From Agelaius tricolor (lineage: Eukaryota; Chordata; Aves; Passeriformes; Icteridae): a stretch of 64,000 nt of DNA. Both the position numbers and the translations under genes were made by a program. Where the stretch lies: positions 416,001 through 480,000 of the forward strand of contig JALJCS010000036.1 in NCBI GenBank assembly GCA_023055355.1, read 5' to 3'. Positions 29,518-39,559 of the stretch are shown one piece after another; position 1 is the first letter of the stretch, and each line of letters begins with the position of its first letter. The notes beneath the pieces are model-generated. The model did not search any database, was not told where the DNA came from, and saw only the letters and a list, made by a program, of their open reading frames with translations.

Positions 29518-32500
29518 ATGGCGGCTCCCAGCGGTACCGGCGGCGATGGCGGCGCGGCCCGGTACTGCCTGGTGAGCGGCATCCCGGCCGCGCTCCGCTC
29601 CGCGCAGCTCCGCGCCTACTTCAGCCAGTTCCTGGAGGCCGGCGGCTTCCTCTGCTTCCACTACCGGCACCGTCCCGAGCGCCCGCCAGCAGGCGGCGGC
29701 GGCGGGGCCTCGGCGCCGCGCACCTGCTGCTGCCTGGTGTCCGTGCGGCCCGGCCGCGCCCGTCGCTTCGTCCGCATGTACTCGGGCAAGCGCTGGCTCG
29801 GGCCCGGCGGCGCCGCGCTGCCCGGCCGCTGCCTCATCCGCAGGGTCCGCCTGAGCGCCGGGACAGGTACGGACGGGAGGGTCCGGGAACAGTACCCTCG
29901 GGCACCGGGTGGTTAAAGCTCCTCCTAGGAGTTCCTTACCGCTTTAAATCTGCTCCGAGGCAGGAAAAGCCCGTGTGGGCTCTGCTTATCCCCCTGCTAC
30001 TCGTGAGCTCCTGGATTTACATGCCCTTGGTGGGGTGTGGGACCCCCCCAAACCGTCCCTGCTCTCTTATGGCCCCCAAAACCATCCCTGCTCTCCTGTG
30101 GGCCCCCCCAAACCCTCCCTGTTCTCCCGCAGGCCCGGAGGCTCCTCCCAGCCCGGCCGGGGCTGCCGCCGGCCCGGCGGTCACGGAGGCGGAGCTGCGG
30201 CGGCTGCCCGAGCTGAACCCGCCCTCGTTCATGCCCCGCGGGAACGTGGGCACCCCCCTGGGCGTGTTCCTGGAGCTGATCCGGGCCTGCCGGCTGCCCC
30301 CCCGAGTCATCTCCCGGCTGCAGCTGGATTTTCCCAGGACGGGCTCCTCCCGCAGGTATGGGAACGTGCCCTTCCAGTACCCCGGCACCGACACCGTGCC
30401 TGAGGAGGAGCGAGTCTACACGGCTGCAGGGGATGAGATCACCGAGGGAGAGGAGCCCGTGGGGCTGACTCAGCCTGCCCAGCCCCAGGAGGATGAGGAG
30501 GGGCAGCAGCAGGAGGAAGAGGAGTCAAACTCGGATGACGTAAGTGGAACATTCCAGCACCGTCCTGTGGGCTGGGTTGTTGGAGCTGTGAGGGCAGATC
30601 TTACTCTCTGAGCTCATTTTTCATCTCTTAGTTGGATAAGTGGCATGTTAAAACCAGCTGTAAAATAGGATTGATCACCCCTTGGTGCACTGAGCCCCTC
30701 AGGGCAGGGACAGGGGCCCTGAGCCCCCCAGAACTACTCAGGGGGTGGTGGGGGTTGATCCCAAAGGCTCTGATCCGAGGAGGAGCAGAGGGGAGGCTGG
30801 TGCTGCCCAGCAGGTCCTGCCCTGGTGCCTGGCAGATGGGGAGGCAGAGGCTGGGCTGTGTCCCCAGCTCCATGCCAGGCTGTTCTGTGTCCCCTGCTCC
30901 ATCCCACCACGTTGCTGTGCTGGGATGACGTGCAGAGCTGCACAGAGGGCTGACCTCGGCTGCTCCTGCACTGGGGAGCACTTTAGTCACTCTGGGGAAA
31001 ATGGCTTCAGTGACAAAGGCTCCAGGACAACTGGGCAGGGCAGGAGCCATCCCAGCCCTGTCCCTGGCAGACGCCTGTCTGGCCTGTTCTCCAAAGCTCT
31101 GTCATTACAGATCCCCAGGCAAGCCATTCCCGTTCTCTGCTCCGCCAGAATTAACTCAGATGTCAAATCTCTGCTGCAGCTGCACCCCATTCCTTTCTCC
31201 TGGCAACGTGGGGCACAGGGACTCTTGTTCCCTCCTTTTCCCAGCTTTTTATGCAGCCTTTCCTTCTGCAGACTAAACAGACTCCTCCAGCTGTTTCTCC
31301 CAGGCTGTTCCTTGGCTGGGCAGTGGCTGTGCCCAGGACTGGGCAGGCAGCTCTGTGTCTGTGCCAGGAGCTGCTTCCTGGAGCCCACGTAATCTCCAGG
31401 GATCAGCTGCCCTGGAATGAGCTCCCTGCTGGTGCTGACTGAGGTCCAACAGCCCTGCTCCTTACATGGGCATCAGCTGGGGCCCCTGGGCTGGGGCTGC
31501 TCTGGGATTTCTCCTGCTGACTCTGGCAGGGCTCTGAGTCAGGGATGAGCTCATCCCTCGTGTTGGGGCCTGAGCAGAGCTGCTCCAGGGGAGGGTGGTG
31601 GGACGGGGCAGGGAGCAGGCTGAGCTGCTGTCCCCAGCTCCATGCCAGGCTGAGCTGCTGTCCCCAGCTCCATCCCAGATTGTCCTTGCAGGACAGTGAC
31701 ATTTGTGAGGAGGGGGCTGTGCTGTGTCCCAGCCCCATCCCACACCTTGCTGTCCCCTGCAGGACAATGACATGTGTGAGGAGTGGCAGGGGGCTGTGCA
31801 GTGTCCCAGTGCCATCTCACACCATGCTGTCCCCCACAGGACAATGACACGTGTGAGGAGGGGGCTGTGCAGTGTCCCAGTGCCATCTCACACCGTGCTG
31901 TCCCCCACAGGACAATGACACGTGTGAGGAGGGGGCTGTGCAGTGTCCCAGTGCCATCTCACACCATGCTGTGTCCCGCAGGACAATGACACGTGTGAGG
32001 AGGGGGCTGTGCAGTGTCCCAGTGCCATCTCACACCATGCTGTCCCCCACAGGACAGTGACATTTGTGAGGAGGGGGCTGTGCAGTGTCCCAGCCCCATC
32101 TCACACCATGCTGTCCCCCACAGGACAATGACACGTGTGAGGAGTGGCAGGGGGCTGTGCAGTGTCCCAGTGCCATCTCACACCATGCTGTCCCCCACAG
32201 GACAATGACACGTGTGAGGAGTGGCAGGGGGCTGTGCAGTGTCCCAGCGCCATCTCACACCGTGCTGTCCCCCACAGGACAATGACACGTGTGAGGAGTG
32301 GCAGCGGCACGCGGCGCTGCACGAGGATGTGACGCAGCAGGAGCGGCTGCGCGAGCGGCTCTTCGAGGAGGAGATCGAGCTCAAGTGGGAGAAGGGCGGT
32401 TCCGGCCTCGTGTTCTACACAGATGCCCAGTTCTGGCAGGAGCAGGATGGAGGTGACCCTGCTGTTTGTGTCACCCAGCCCACGGGCCAGCTGAGCCTTC

Positions 32501-34110
32501 CCTTGGGCACTAGGCTGAGACCCCAGCTGGCAGCCCCTGGGGTGGGCAGTGGGTTTGGGGGGCCTCTAGGGCCGTTTCCTCTGTGCTGGCACTGCTGAGA
32601 CACCACCCTGAGTGCAGAGCTGTGTCCAGAGACATGGGGAGTGCCCAGGGCAGGGGCTGGAGCTGGGGAAGGGGCTCAGCCTGGAGGCTCAGGGGGGCCC
32701 TTGGGGCTCTGCACAGCTCCTGACAGGAGGGGACAGCTGCGGGGGTCAGGCTCTGCTCCAGGGAACAGGGAAAGAGCTCCCCTGTGCCAGAGCTCACCCA
32801 AAGTGCTGCTTCCCTTCTCTTGGCAGACTTTGACGAGCAGACAGCCGACGACTGGGACGTGGACATGAGCATCTACTATGACAAAGGTATGAGAGCTGAG
32901 CCACCCACCCCAGGGCAACCAGGGAACTTCTGACCATGCACAATTCGGGAGCTCTTTGTCATTCTTTGAAAGCACCCAAGCTGTCAGTGAACCTGAAACA
33001 GTGTTTTTCTGGTCTGGCAGCAAGGCTTGCCAAAAAGAACAGGTTCTGCCTCTTGTGCTGGTGCTCTGGGGAGCACGCTGGTGGTGCCCAGGCTGGCTGA
33101 GCTGGGCTGTGCTGACTGTGGCTGCTTGGTCCCCAGATGGAGGGGACAAGGACGCTCGGGACTCGGTGCAGATGTGGCTGGAGCAGCGGCTCCGGGCCGG
33201 GCTGGAGGATGGATCAGTGTCAGGGCAGCACATTGGCACCTTCGAGAGGCACACCAAGGTGGGTGAGCTCTGCCTGCCCCTCAGGGCAGGGCAGGAGGGC
33301 TGGGCCCACAGGATGGGGGCAGGAGGAGGAGGAGGAGGAGAGGAATTGGCCATGGGGGGATGAGGGTGGGATTTGTCCAGCAAGTCTGTGATGGCTTTTT
33401 CCTCTCTCCCAGGGCTTTGGCAGGAAGGTCCTGGAGCAGCAGGGCTGGACAGAGGGGCTGGGCCTGGGCAGCAGCAACTCTGGCATGGCTGAAGCTCTGG
33501 ACAACGAGGGTCAGAACCCCCGGTGCAAGAGGGGGCTGGGGTGAGTTCCCAAGTGCCCTCCCAGCCCCTGTTCCCCCCTGTGCCCAGGCTCACAGCAGCT
33601 GAGGGGCTGCAAAGGGAGCTGGGTGGGCACGGGGCTGTCCCAGGGATCCCTGCACAGCTGGGCAGTTCACAGCCTCCACAGCCAAACAGGCTGCTCCTCC
33701 TGACAGCCAGGGCTCCTCGGTGGAGCAGGGCTGGAGCCTCTGTGGGAGCTGTCCCTGCCCATGGCACGGGCTGGAACTGGGTGGGTTTAAGGTCCCTTCC
33801 AACCCAAACCATTCCAGGAAAGGAGCTGGGAAGCTCAGGGATGCCTGATGGCCTCTGCAGCTCCAACCAAACCTTCCTGCTTCCCTCCAGGTACCACGGG
33901 GAGAAGCTGCCAACCTTTGTGAGGAAGAAGAAGCCCCGTGGTGACAGCTCTGTTGTCATCTCCACCATCTACGATGACCCTGAGCCCCAGGACATGGGGG
34001 ACCAGCTGCTGAGGCGCCAGCCCCTCACAGCCATGAAGTACAGACAGGACATGGCCTTTGTCCGAGCGTCCCAGCCCGCCCTGGGCAGCCTCAGGGCACA
34101 GCCACGCTGA
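29518..34110 (+). CDS. GPATCH3: G-patch domain-containing protein 3
   Basis: Seven exons: 29518-29866, 30133-30539, 32278-32452, 32827-32886, 33137-33258, 33413-33540 and 33891-34110, giving 486 residues (human 525). GPATCH3 is a nuclear G-patch protein; in human it dampens RLR/VISA antiviral signalling and acts on CXCR4 promoter activity. The N-terminal RNA-recognition-like part has YCLVSGIPAALRS, FLCFHYRHRPER and MYSGKRWL. The middle has LPELNPPSFMPRGNVGTPLG, a glutamate-rich tract, then LHEDVTQQERL, LFEEEIELKWEKGGSG and FDEQTADDWDVDMS. The G-patch (about 372-420) runs from GFGRKVLEQQGWTEGLGLG to RCKRGLGYHGEKL. The difference from human is mostly a missing insert after HRPER. Exon 3 is preceded by an array of copies of its own acceptor (separate entry). 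Confidence 0.96.
31640..32298 (+). repeat. Array of eight copied exon 3 splice acceptors in GPATCH3 intron 2
   Basis: Units of 71 or 77 bases each hold a branch-like CTCAC, a pyrimidine tract (CTGTCCCCCACAG) and the first bases of exon 3 (GACAATGACACGTGTGAG). The first exon-like base after the AG is at 31692, 31763, 31840, 31911, 31982, 32053, 32124 and 32201; the ninth, at 32278, is the true exon 3. The 77-base units keep the six bases TGGCAG that also occur in the real exon; the 71-base units lack them. Use of any upstream acceptor would run into a stop within about two to three units, or at 32330-32332 from the last decoy, so they are not alternative coding exons. Confidence 0.95.
33750..33828 (+). 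mobile_element. CR1 retroposon tail fragment (GPATCH3 intron 6)
   Basis: GGGTTTAAGGTCCCTTCCAA followed by CCCAAACCATTCC is the sense CR1 3' end. It lies about 60 bases before the last exon. Confidence 0.8.
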
Positions 34111-34198
34111 GCAGGGACTGTCACAGCCTTTGTCCTGCTCCCCAGGTCAGGCTGGCTCCTGGGCTGAGTGTAAGCAGGGTAGTTTTGTATTTATTTTT

Positions 34199-34204
34199 AA
34201 TAAA
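34199..34204 (+). terminator. GPATCH3 polyadenylation signal
   Basis: AATAAA within TTTTTAATAAAAATACAG, 89 bases after the stop codon, giving a very short 3' UTR. Confidence 0.85.
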
Positions 34205-34751
34205 AATACAGATTTGTAATTAAAATCGCCACAGTGGATTTTTTTCCCTCACGAATTGAACCCTTCAAATGAAAGGAAATGGTATTCTGTGTGAATGGAG
34301 AAGGATTTAGGGTGATTAACACTTACATTCGTGCTGGGATCAACCGAATATGTGCGTTTGTGAGGCTGAGGAAGCAGAACTCTCAGCCTGGGAGGCAGGG
34401 AAGGACAAGTACAGGCAGGGCAGGGTAACTCCTTCCCTGCCCGAGCGTTCCTGGGGCGTGGCTGTCCCGCTCTGGCAGGGATGGAAGGTGCTCAGGATGA
34501 AAGGCTGGTCCTGGCACCCTGCAGGGGGATTCTCTGCCTTCCCTGTGGCTCTGGTAGCGGGTGCTTTCCAGGCTGCTCTGCCCTGTTCTCCTGGCCCGGG
34601 CACTGGCACAGGGGACAGCTCTGTCCCACTGACCCAGTGCTGGCAGGCCAGGCCCTGGGTGACTTCCTGAAGGGGTGAAGGGGGAAAATGCAGGGAGGAA
34701 TTCCTCCTTCTACCTGCCAGGAGTGTGTAGCCACCTAGGAGAAGGCTGAGG

Positions 34752-34930
34752 GTGGGCATTAGGAAGAATTTAATCACAGAAAGGGGGATTAGGCATTGAG
34801 AACGAGCTGTCCCCAGAGGTTTTTAAGGAAAAACTGGGCGTGGCACTCAGTGCCATGGTGGTGTTTGGTCAGAGCTAGGGCTCGATGGCCTCAGAGGCCT
34901 TTTCCAACCCAATTTATTCTGTGATTGGGA
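34752..34930 (+). mobile_element. CR1 retroposon 3' end
   Basis: The longest CR1 piece in the window: ATTAGGAAGAATTTAATCAC, GAGCTGTCCCCAGAGGTTTT, GTGGCACTCAGTGCCATGGT, GGCTCGATGGCCTCAGAGGC and the terminal CCAACCCAATTTATTCTGTG ATT. It is sense-oriented and ends at the GPN2 CpG island. Confidence 0.92.
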
Positions 34931-35140
34931 AAAAAGCGGGGCTGGGGCGGTGCTGGAGGGACAAGAGCCGGGGCCGGGACTCGAACCTGCGACCCTCTCC
35001 CTGACCGAGTCCCGGGCGGGGCTGCGCGTCCCCCCGGCCGCCAGGGGGCGCTGTGGGAGCGGCGGCCGCTCCGCGCCCGGAACGCGGCGCTCGGGGCCCG
35101 CGGGCACCCGGACCCACAGCGGGGGTACCGGCGGCGGTGA
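34931..35140 (+). promoter_or_regulatory. CpG island, probable GPN2 promoter and noncoding exon 1
   Basis: A short CpG-dense block ends in a good donor, GCGGCG|GTGAGC, at 35137. A matching acceptor, CCCCTCAG, ends at 35580 just before the GPN2 start codon exon. This suggests a noncoding first exon here spliced to an exon starting at 35581. The intron between them is filled by repeats. Confidence 0.45.
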
Positions 35141-35144
35141 GCGG

Positions 35145-35290
35145 CCTATGGGACCGGGGGGGAAATATCGGGATAGCGGGGGGATAACCGGGAATGGGGG
35201 GTTACCGGGATAGCGGGGGATTACCGGGACAGGGGGGTATAACAGGGATTGGGGTGGATAACCGGGACAGGGGGGTATAAAAAGGGAAGA
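35145..35290. repeat. GGGATAACCGGGA minisatellite upstream of GPN2
   Basis: Tandem units of about 18-20 bases, GGGGGATAACCGGGAATGG and variants with TTACCGGGATAG. The last unit ends in TATAAAAAGGG (35277), which resembles a TATA box but is probably a repeat variant. Confidence 0.8.
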
Positions 35291-35420
35291 AGCGGACTGG
35301 GCAAGGAGGGGAGATGGGAGGGAGAAAGCGGGAGCGGGGAAGGAGGGTCGTAAGGGAGAAGAGGGGACGCGAGGGAAACTCGGGGACAAATGGGGAGAAG
35401 GGGACGTGGGGATAAATGGG

Positions 35421-35580
35421 CCCTATAAACACAGATCATGCCTTCAGTGGGTGCTGTCCCCTCTATCAGACCCTGTCCCTATAAACACAGATCAAACCCT
35501 CAGTGGGTGCTGTCTCCTCTATCAGAGCCTGTCCCTATGAACACAGACCCTCACTGGGGCGCTGTCCCTGTGTCCCCTCA
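35421..35580. repeat. Three-copy 55-bp repeat before GPN2
   Basis: CCCTATAAACACAGATCA, then CAGTGGGTGCTGTC and CCTCTATCAGA, recur at about 35421, 35478 and 35533. The last copy runs straight into the acceptor CCCCTCAG at 35573-35580, so the acceptor may derive from the repeat. Confidence 0.8.
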
Positions 35581-35634
35581 GTGGCACTGTGCCCGTGTCC
35601 CCTGAGCCCGGCAGGAGGAGGAGGATGATCCAGC

Positions 35635-38600
35635 ATGGCTGAGGACAGCCGGCCCAGCCCGCTGGCCTTTGGCCAGGTGGTGATCGGCCCCCCGGGCTCG
35701 GGGAAGAGCACCTACTGCCAGGCCATGCGGGAGTTCCTGGCGCGGCTGGGCCGCCGCGTGGCCGTGGTCAACCTGGACCCTGCCAACGAGGCCGTGCCCG
35801 GCCCCTGCGCCCTGGACATCGGCGAGCTGGTCACCCTGCCCGACGTGATGGCCAGCCTGGGGCTGGGCCCCAACGGGGGGCTGCTCTACTGCATGGAGTA
35901 CCTGGAGGCCAACGCCGACTGGCTGCAGGAGCGGCTGCGGGGGCTGCAGGGACACTACCTGCTCTTCGACTGCCCCGGGCAGGTGGAGCTCTACACGCAC
36001 CACCAGGCCCTCAAGAACGTCTTTGCCCAGCTGGCCAAGTGGAATTTCAGGGTAGGGATGGGCTGGGGGAGCTCCAGACAGCTCCATACCCCTGGGCACG
36101 GCAGGCCTGGGGGATCTTGTGGCTGCTGCCTTCAGGAGGTTTGTGGCCTTTCAGGTGACGTGGCTTTATAGGGAAGGAGGGGAATTCTGCCCTGTTTTAT
36201 GCTGGGAGAGATTGGCAAAAGAATGGCCTGTCAGGGCTTTTAGTGGGATTGGGAGCGGGAGCACAGATTCCTTCCTCACACTTCACACGGAATCCCAGAA
36301 TGGGTTGGGTTGGAGAGGAGCTCAAAGCCCGTCTCTTCCAGTCCATTCCATGGGCAGGGACACCTTCCACTGGCCCAGAGAACCCCAGCCTGTGCCTGAG
36401 CACTCCCAGGGCTGGGGCAGGAGTGTGTCCTGCTGTGCTGCAGGATCCTCCCCCAGCCCGGGGGGGTTTCACCAGGGTGGGTTCTGTGTGTGCCGGGAGC
36501 CTTGGCACTGCCCTGAGGAATGCAGGGGCCGTGCCAGGCCCTGCTGCAGCCCCGGCAGAGCCCCAGCAGGGCCCTGCAGCAGCCCGTGGGACGGGCTCTG
36601 GGCTCTTGCACAACGGGAGCTGCAGGTGAGAGCAGCCCCGAGCTGCTGACGCTGCGCTTGCTCTGCGGCGGGGCTGCACCACCAACGTGCAAACCCTGCG
36701 TGCTCTGAGCAAGAAGGGCAGCTTCATTTGCTTGGGAATGTCACTGGGAATCTGCACATTAGAGCTTATTTTCACTGGGGTGAGTGGACATGGGATTGGA
36801 GTTGCTAAAATAAGACATGTACAGGGCTGGTTCTGCTCTGTCTGGGAGCCCCAGACTGGCTGGGCTCTGCTGCCCTGACTCAGCCTCAGAGCCCTGACTT
36901 GGAGTGACTTCCCAGCTCTGGGACCACATCGTTACAGCCACACAAAACCCAGGGAATCAAAGTGCTCGTTAGTGTAATTATTAATTATTAGTGCCAACCA
37001 CAGGGGACTCTCCCAGCAGAAGGTGGTGAGCTGCAGGTACTGCTGCTGGCACTGATGGGGCCTTTGGGTCCCTTCTGACCCAAACCAGTCCAGGATTCTC
37101 TGGTGCTGTTTTGTGGGCAGGAGCTGGGAGCTCATTCCCCAGGAGCTGCAGTCAGGCCTGGACAGGTTCTCCTGTGGCCCCTTCCAGGCTGGGCTGGTCA
37201 CAGGGGAAGAGCCCCTCTGACTGTGTCCCTTCACTGCCCAGCTGGCTGCCGTGCACCTGGTGGACTCCCACTACTGCACAGACCCTGGGAAGTTCATCTC
37301 TGTGCTCTGCACCTCGCTGTCCACCATGCTGCACGTGGAGCTGCCCCACGTCAACGTCCTCTCCAAGATGGACCTGATCGAGCACTACGGGAAGCTGGGT
37401 GAGCATCTCCCCCAGGGCCTGCTCTGGGAGCTCACGCCTCATCTCTTCTGCCTCCCTTCAACGGGCCAGGGGGTCTCAGAGCTCCATTCTGGCCCTGGAC
37501 ACAGAGGAATTTGAGGGGCAGGGGTGTGGAATTGGGGTGCCAGGTGCAAATGAGCTGTGTGAGAATGGGGCTGGGTGGGGACCTGTGCAGATCCCACTGT
37601 GCTCCTCAGCTCCCAGCTTGCCCTCAGAGCTCCCTGTTGCCCTGCAGCTTTCAACCTGGACTATTACACCGAGGTGCTGGACCTCTCTTACCTCGTGGAC
37701 CACTTGGCCTCCGATCCCTTCTTCAGGAATTTCCGCCGCCTCAACGAGAAGCTGGTGGAGGTGATTGAGGACTACAGCCTGGTGTCCTTCGTGCCACTCA
37801 ACGTCCAGGTGAGCCAGCAGGAGGGAACAGGGAGCCCTGCATGTGCAGCAGCTGATTTTTGTGTGCTCAGAGCCACAGGGCTGGAAACCTCAGCTGTGAA
37901 GAGACTCAGGGAAAGCAGGGAAGTACAGCCAGACTTGTAAATGATCTGTGGCAGGCAAAGGAAAGAAAAAGGCTGATGAGCTTGGGGCTACCTGAGCCTT
38001 GTGTCCTGGAGTGGGGAATCCAGGCTCCCGCTTCTTCAGCTCTTCTGGCCTGCATTTCCAACCTGGGCTGAGGGTCACCTAAAACCGGGTTAAATTAGGG
38101 AGCAGCGAATAATGAGAAGGGGGAGGGAGGGCTGGAAATGCCCTTAATCAGGCAGTTGGCAGGAGTGCCAGCAGGCAAATGGGCTGGGGGAAGGTGATGA
38201 AAGGAATGAGAGGGTGGAGGGCCAGTGGCAGTGTCCCTGTTTGTCCCTGTTTGTCCCTGTTGGTGTCCCTGGCCCGCGGGCGCTGTCAGGGTGGCCCCAA
38301 GCCCCAAAGGGCCCAGGCCAGCGTGGGCTGCTGCCTGTGGGGAAGGAGCAGGCACAGCGAGCTCCCTCCTGCAGGACAAGCAGAGCATGAGGCAGGTGAT
38401 GCAGGCTGTGGACAAGGCCAATGGATATTCCTTCGGGGACCGGGAGCAGCACAGCCTGGAGGCGCTGATGTCGGCAGCTGTGGGCGCCGACTTCCACTTC
38501 TCTTCGTATCCTCTCTGCTGCTGAGTTAAATTTCTCTCTCCCTGGGGGACTAAGGCTGACTTTGCAGGCCCAGGTTCATCATCTGGTGGGTGACACACAC

Positions 38601-39028
38601 GTGGGGAGTGGGGTGTGCTCAGCCCAGCCCAGGGCAGACACCTGTGCCCACCAAACCCCCCAAAGGTTGGGAATTCATACTGTGAACTTGTCAGGAACCT
38701 TTTGACAACTTTCCTCTCTCTCACCTTCCCTTGGGTGGATCTTTCCTTCTCCTTCAAACCATACAATTGATTCTCCTGGACTTGTCAGGCCTGGGATCAG
38801 GCAGAGCCAGAAGTAACTCAGGTGATGCTGCCTCTTCCCAATGGCCTTGGGGCTAATGTGAGGCTGGGCTGGTTCCTCGCTGGGAACTTCAGAGCTCCTG
38901 CAGAAGGGAGTGTTTGAGCCCAGCCCCTCGTTTTCCTTAATTACTGCGTTATCAGCACCCTGGCAGTGCAGGAGAAGTATGTGCAATCTCAGGACAAAGC
39001 TGTGGAAGAGGAGGTGATGGATCTGTGA
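35635..39028 (+). CDS. GPN2: GPN-loop GTPase 2
   Basis: Five exons: 35635-36051, 37242-37398, 37648-37808, 38375-38505 and 38956-39028, giving 312 residues (human 310). GPN2 is a cytosolic GPN-loop GTPase needed, with GPN1 and GPN3, for assembly and nuclear import of RNA polymerases. The P-loop is GPPGSGKS at 18-25, the switch-like [11 protein letters not shown] at 42-52, the diagnostic GPN triplet at 78-80 in [19 protein letters not shown], the G3 motif DCPGQVE at 112-118 and the G4 motif SKMDL at 180-184. The C-terminal half ([45 protein letters not shown]) is colinear with human. Introns 1-3 are GT-AG of the major type; intron 4 has U12-type signals (separate entry). Confidence 0.97.
36289..36385 (-). 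mobile_element. CR1 retroposon tail fragment (GPN2 intron 1)
   Basis: GGAATCCCAGAATGGGTTGG and GGAGAGGAGCTCAAAGCCC then CCATGGGCAGGGACACCTTC is the antisense CR1 end. Confidence 0.85.
37035..37100 (+). mobile_element. CR1 retroposon tail fragment, opposite orientation (GPN2 intron 1)
   Basis: GGGCCTTTGGGTCCCTTCTG followed by ACCCAAACCAGTCCAGGATT is a sense CR1 end. With the copy at 36289 it forms a loose inverted pair in the same intron. Confidence 0.75.
38506..38955 (+). other. U12-type GT-AG intron (GPN2 intron 4)
   Basis: The donor GTATCCTCT differs by one base from the U12 consensus GTATCCTTT. The branch region TTCCTTAAT at 38933-38941 matches the U12 branch consensus, with the branch A at 38940, 15 bases before the end of the AG. 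There is no polypyrimidine tract next to the AG. Reading phase through the junction is exact ([13 protein letters not shown]). Confidence 0.88.
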
Positions 39029-39496
39029 CACGCCCTTCCCCGCTCCTCTGTTTTGACACTTCTCCTTTTCCTACCCGGAGCTTCAGCTGTGACTCAGAGC
39101 AACTGAAAACCTTTCCAGGCAGAGTCTGGACCCTCTCTGGATGGGTTTGACCTCCTGAGCTTCAGGCCTGCTGGCCAGAGCAGGGCTTTGGCAGAAGGGA
39201 GGTGCCCGAGGGTCTTCCCTTAGGAACAGAGAGCCAGGGAAGGCAGGGAGAGCAAGGAAAAGAAGCGAGATAAGGTCTCCTCCATCATGACCAAGACAGA
39301 TCCAGAGAAAGAAAAATCAGCAGGAGCTGCCTGGTGTGCAGTGAGAGTGGAGGCAGCAGGCCTGGGTGTGCTGCAGGAGGAGCGTGCACAGGCCCCACAC
39401 TCCCAGAGAATCCAGGCCAGGACGCCTCCACGCCGTCTCAAGGACAGAAAGATGTTTGTTTTTCTTTTTCTTAGAAATAATGATGGACTCTTTCTT

Positions 39497-39502
39497 AATA
39501 AA
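39497..39502 (+). terminator. GPN2 polyadenylation signal
   Basis: AATAAA in TTTCTTAATAAAATGCTCC, 469 bases after the stop codon. Another hexamer follows near 39549. Confidence 0.7.
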
Positions 39503-39559
39503 ATGCTCCTCAGTCTCACTTTCATCTTAGAGTTTGCTGAAGCTGAGTAAATAAACCCA

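Noticed and set aside
31692..32277. The repeated acceptor units read as a multi-exon or repeated protein domain (DNDTCEE repeats)
   Set aside because: Unit lengths of 71 and 77 break the frame and bring in TGA. They are noncoding copies of an intron-exon junction.
34970..35000. Perfect Pol III B-box-like GGTTCGAGTCC on the minus strand, suggesting a tRNA
   Set aside because: The T-stem pairs poorly and no A-box, anticodon arm or acceptor stem can be built around it. It is a chance match in the GPN2 CpG island.
35273..35284. TATAAAAA as the GPN2 TATA box
   Set aside because: It is the edge of a GGGGTATAA repeat variant, 350 bases from the start codon, and GPN2 has a CpG-island type promoter further upstream. 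Not strong enough to list as a promoter.
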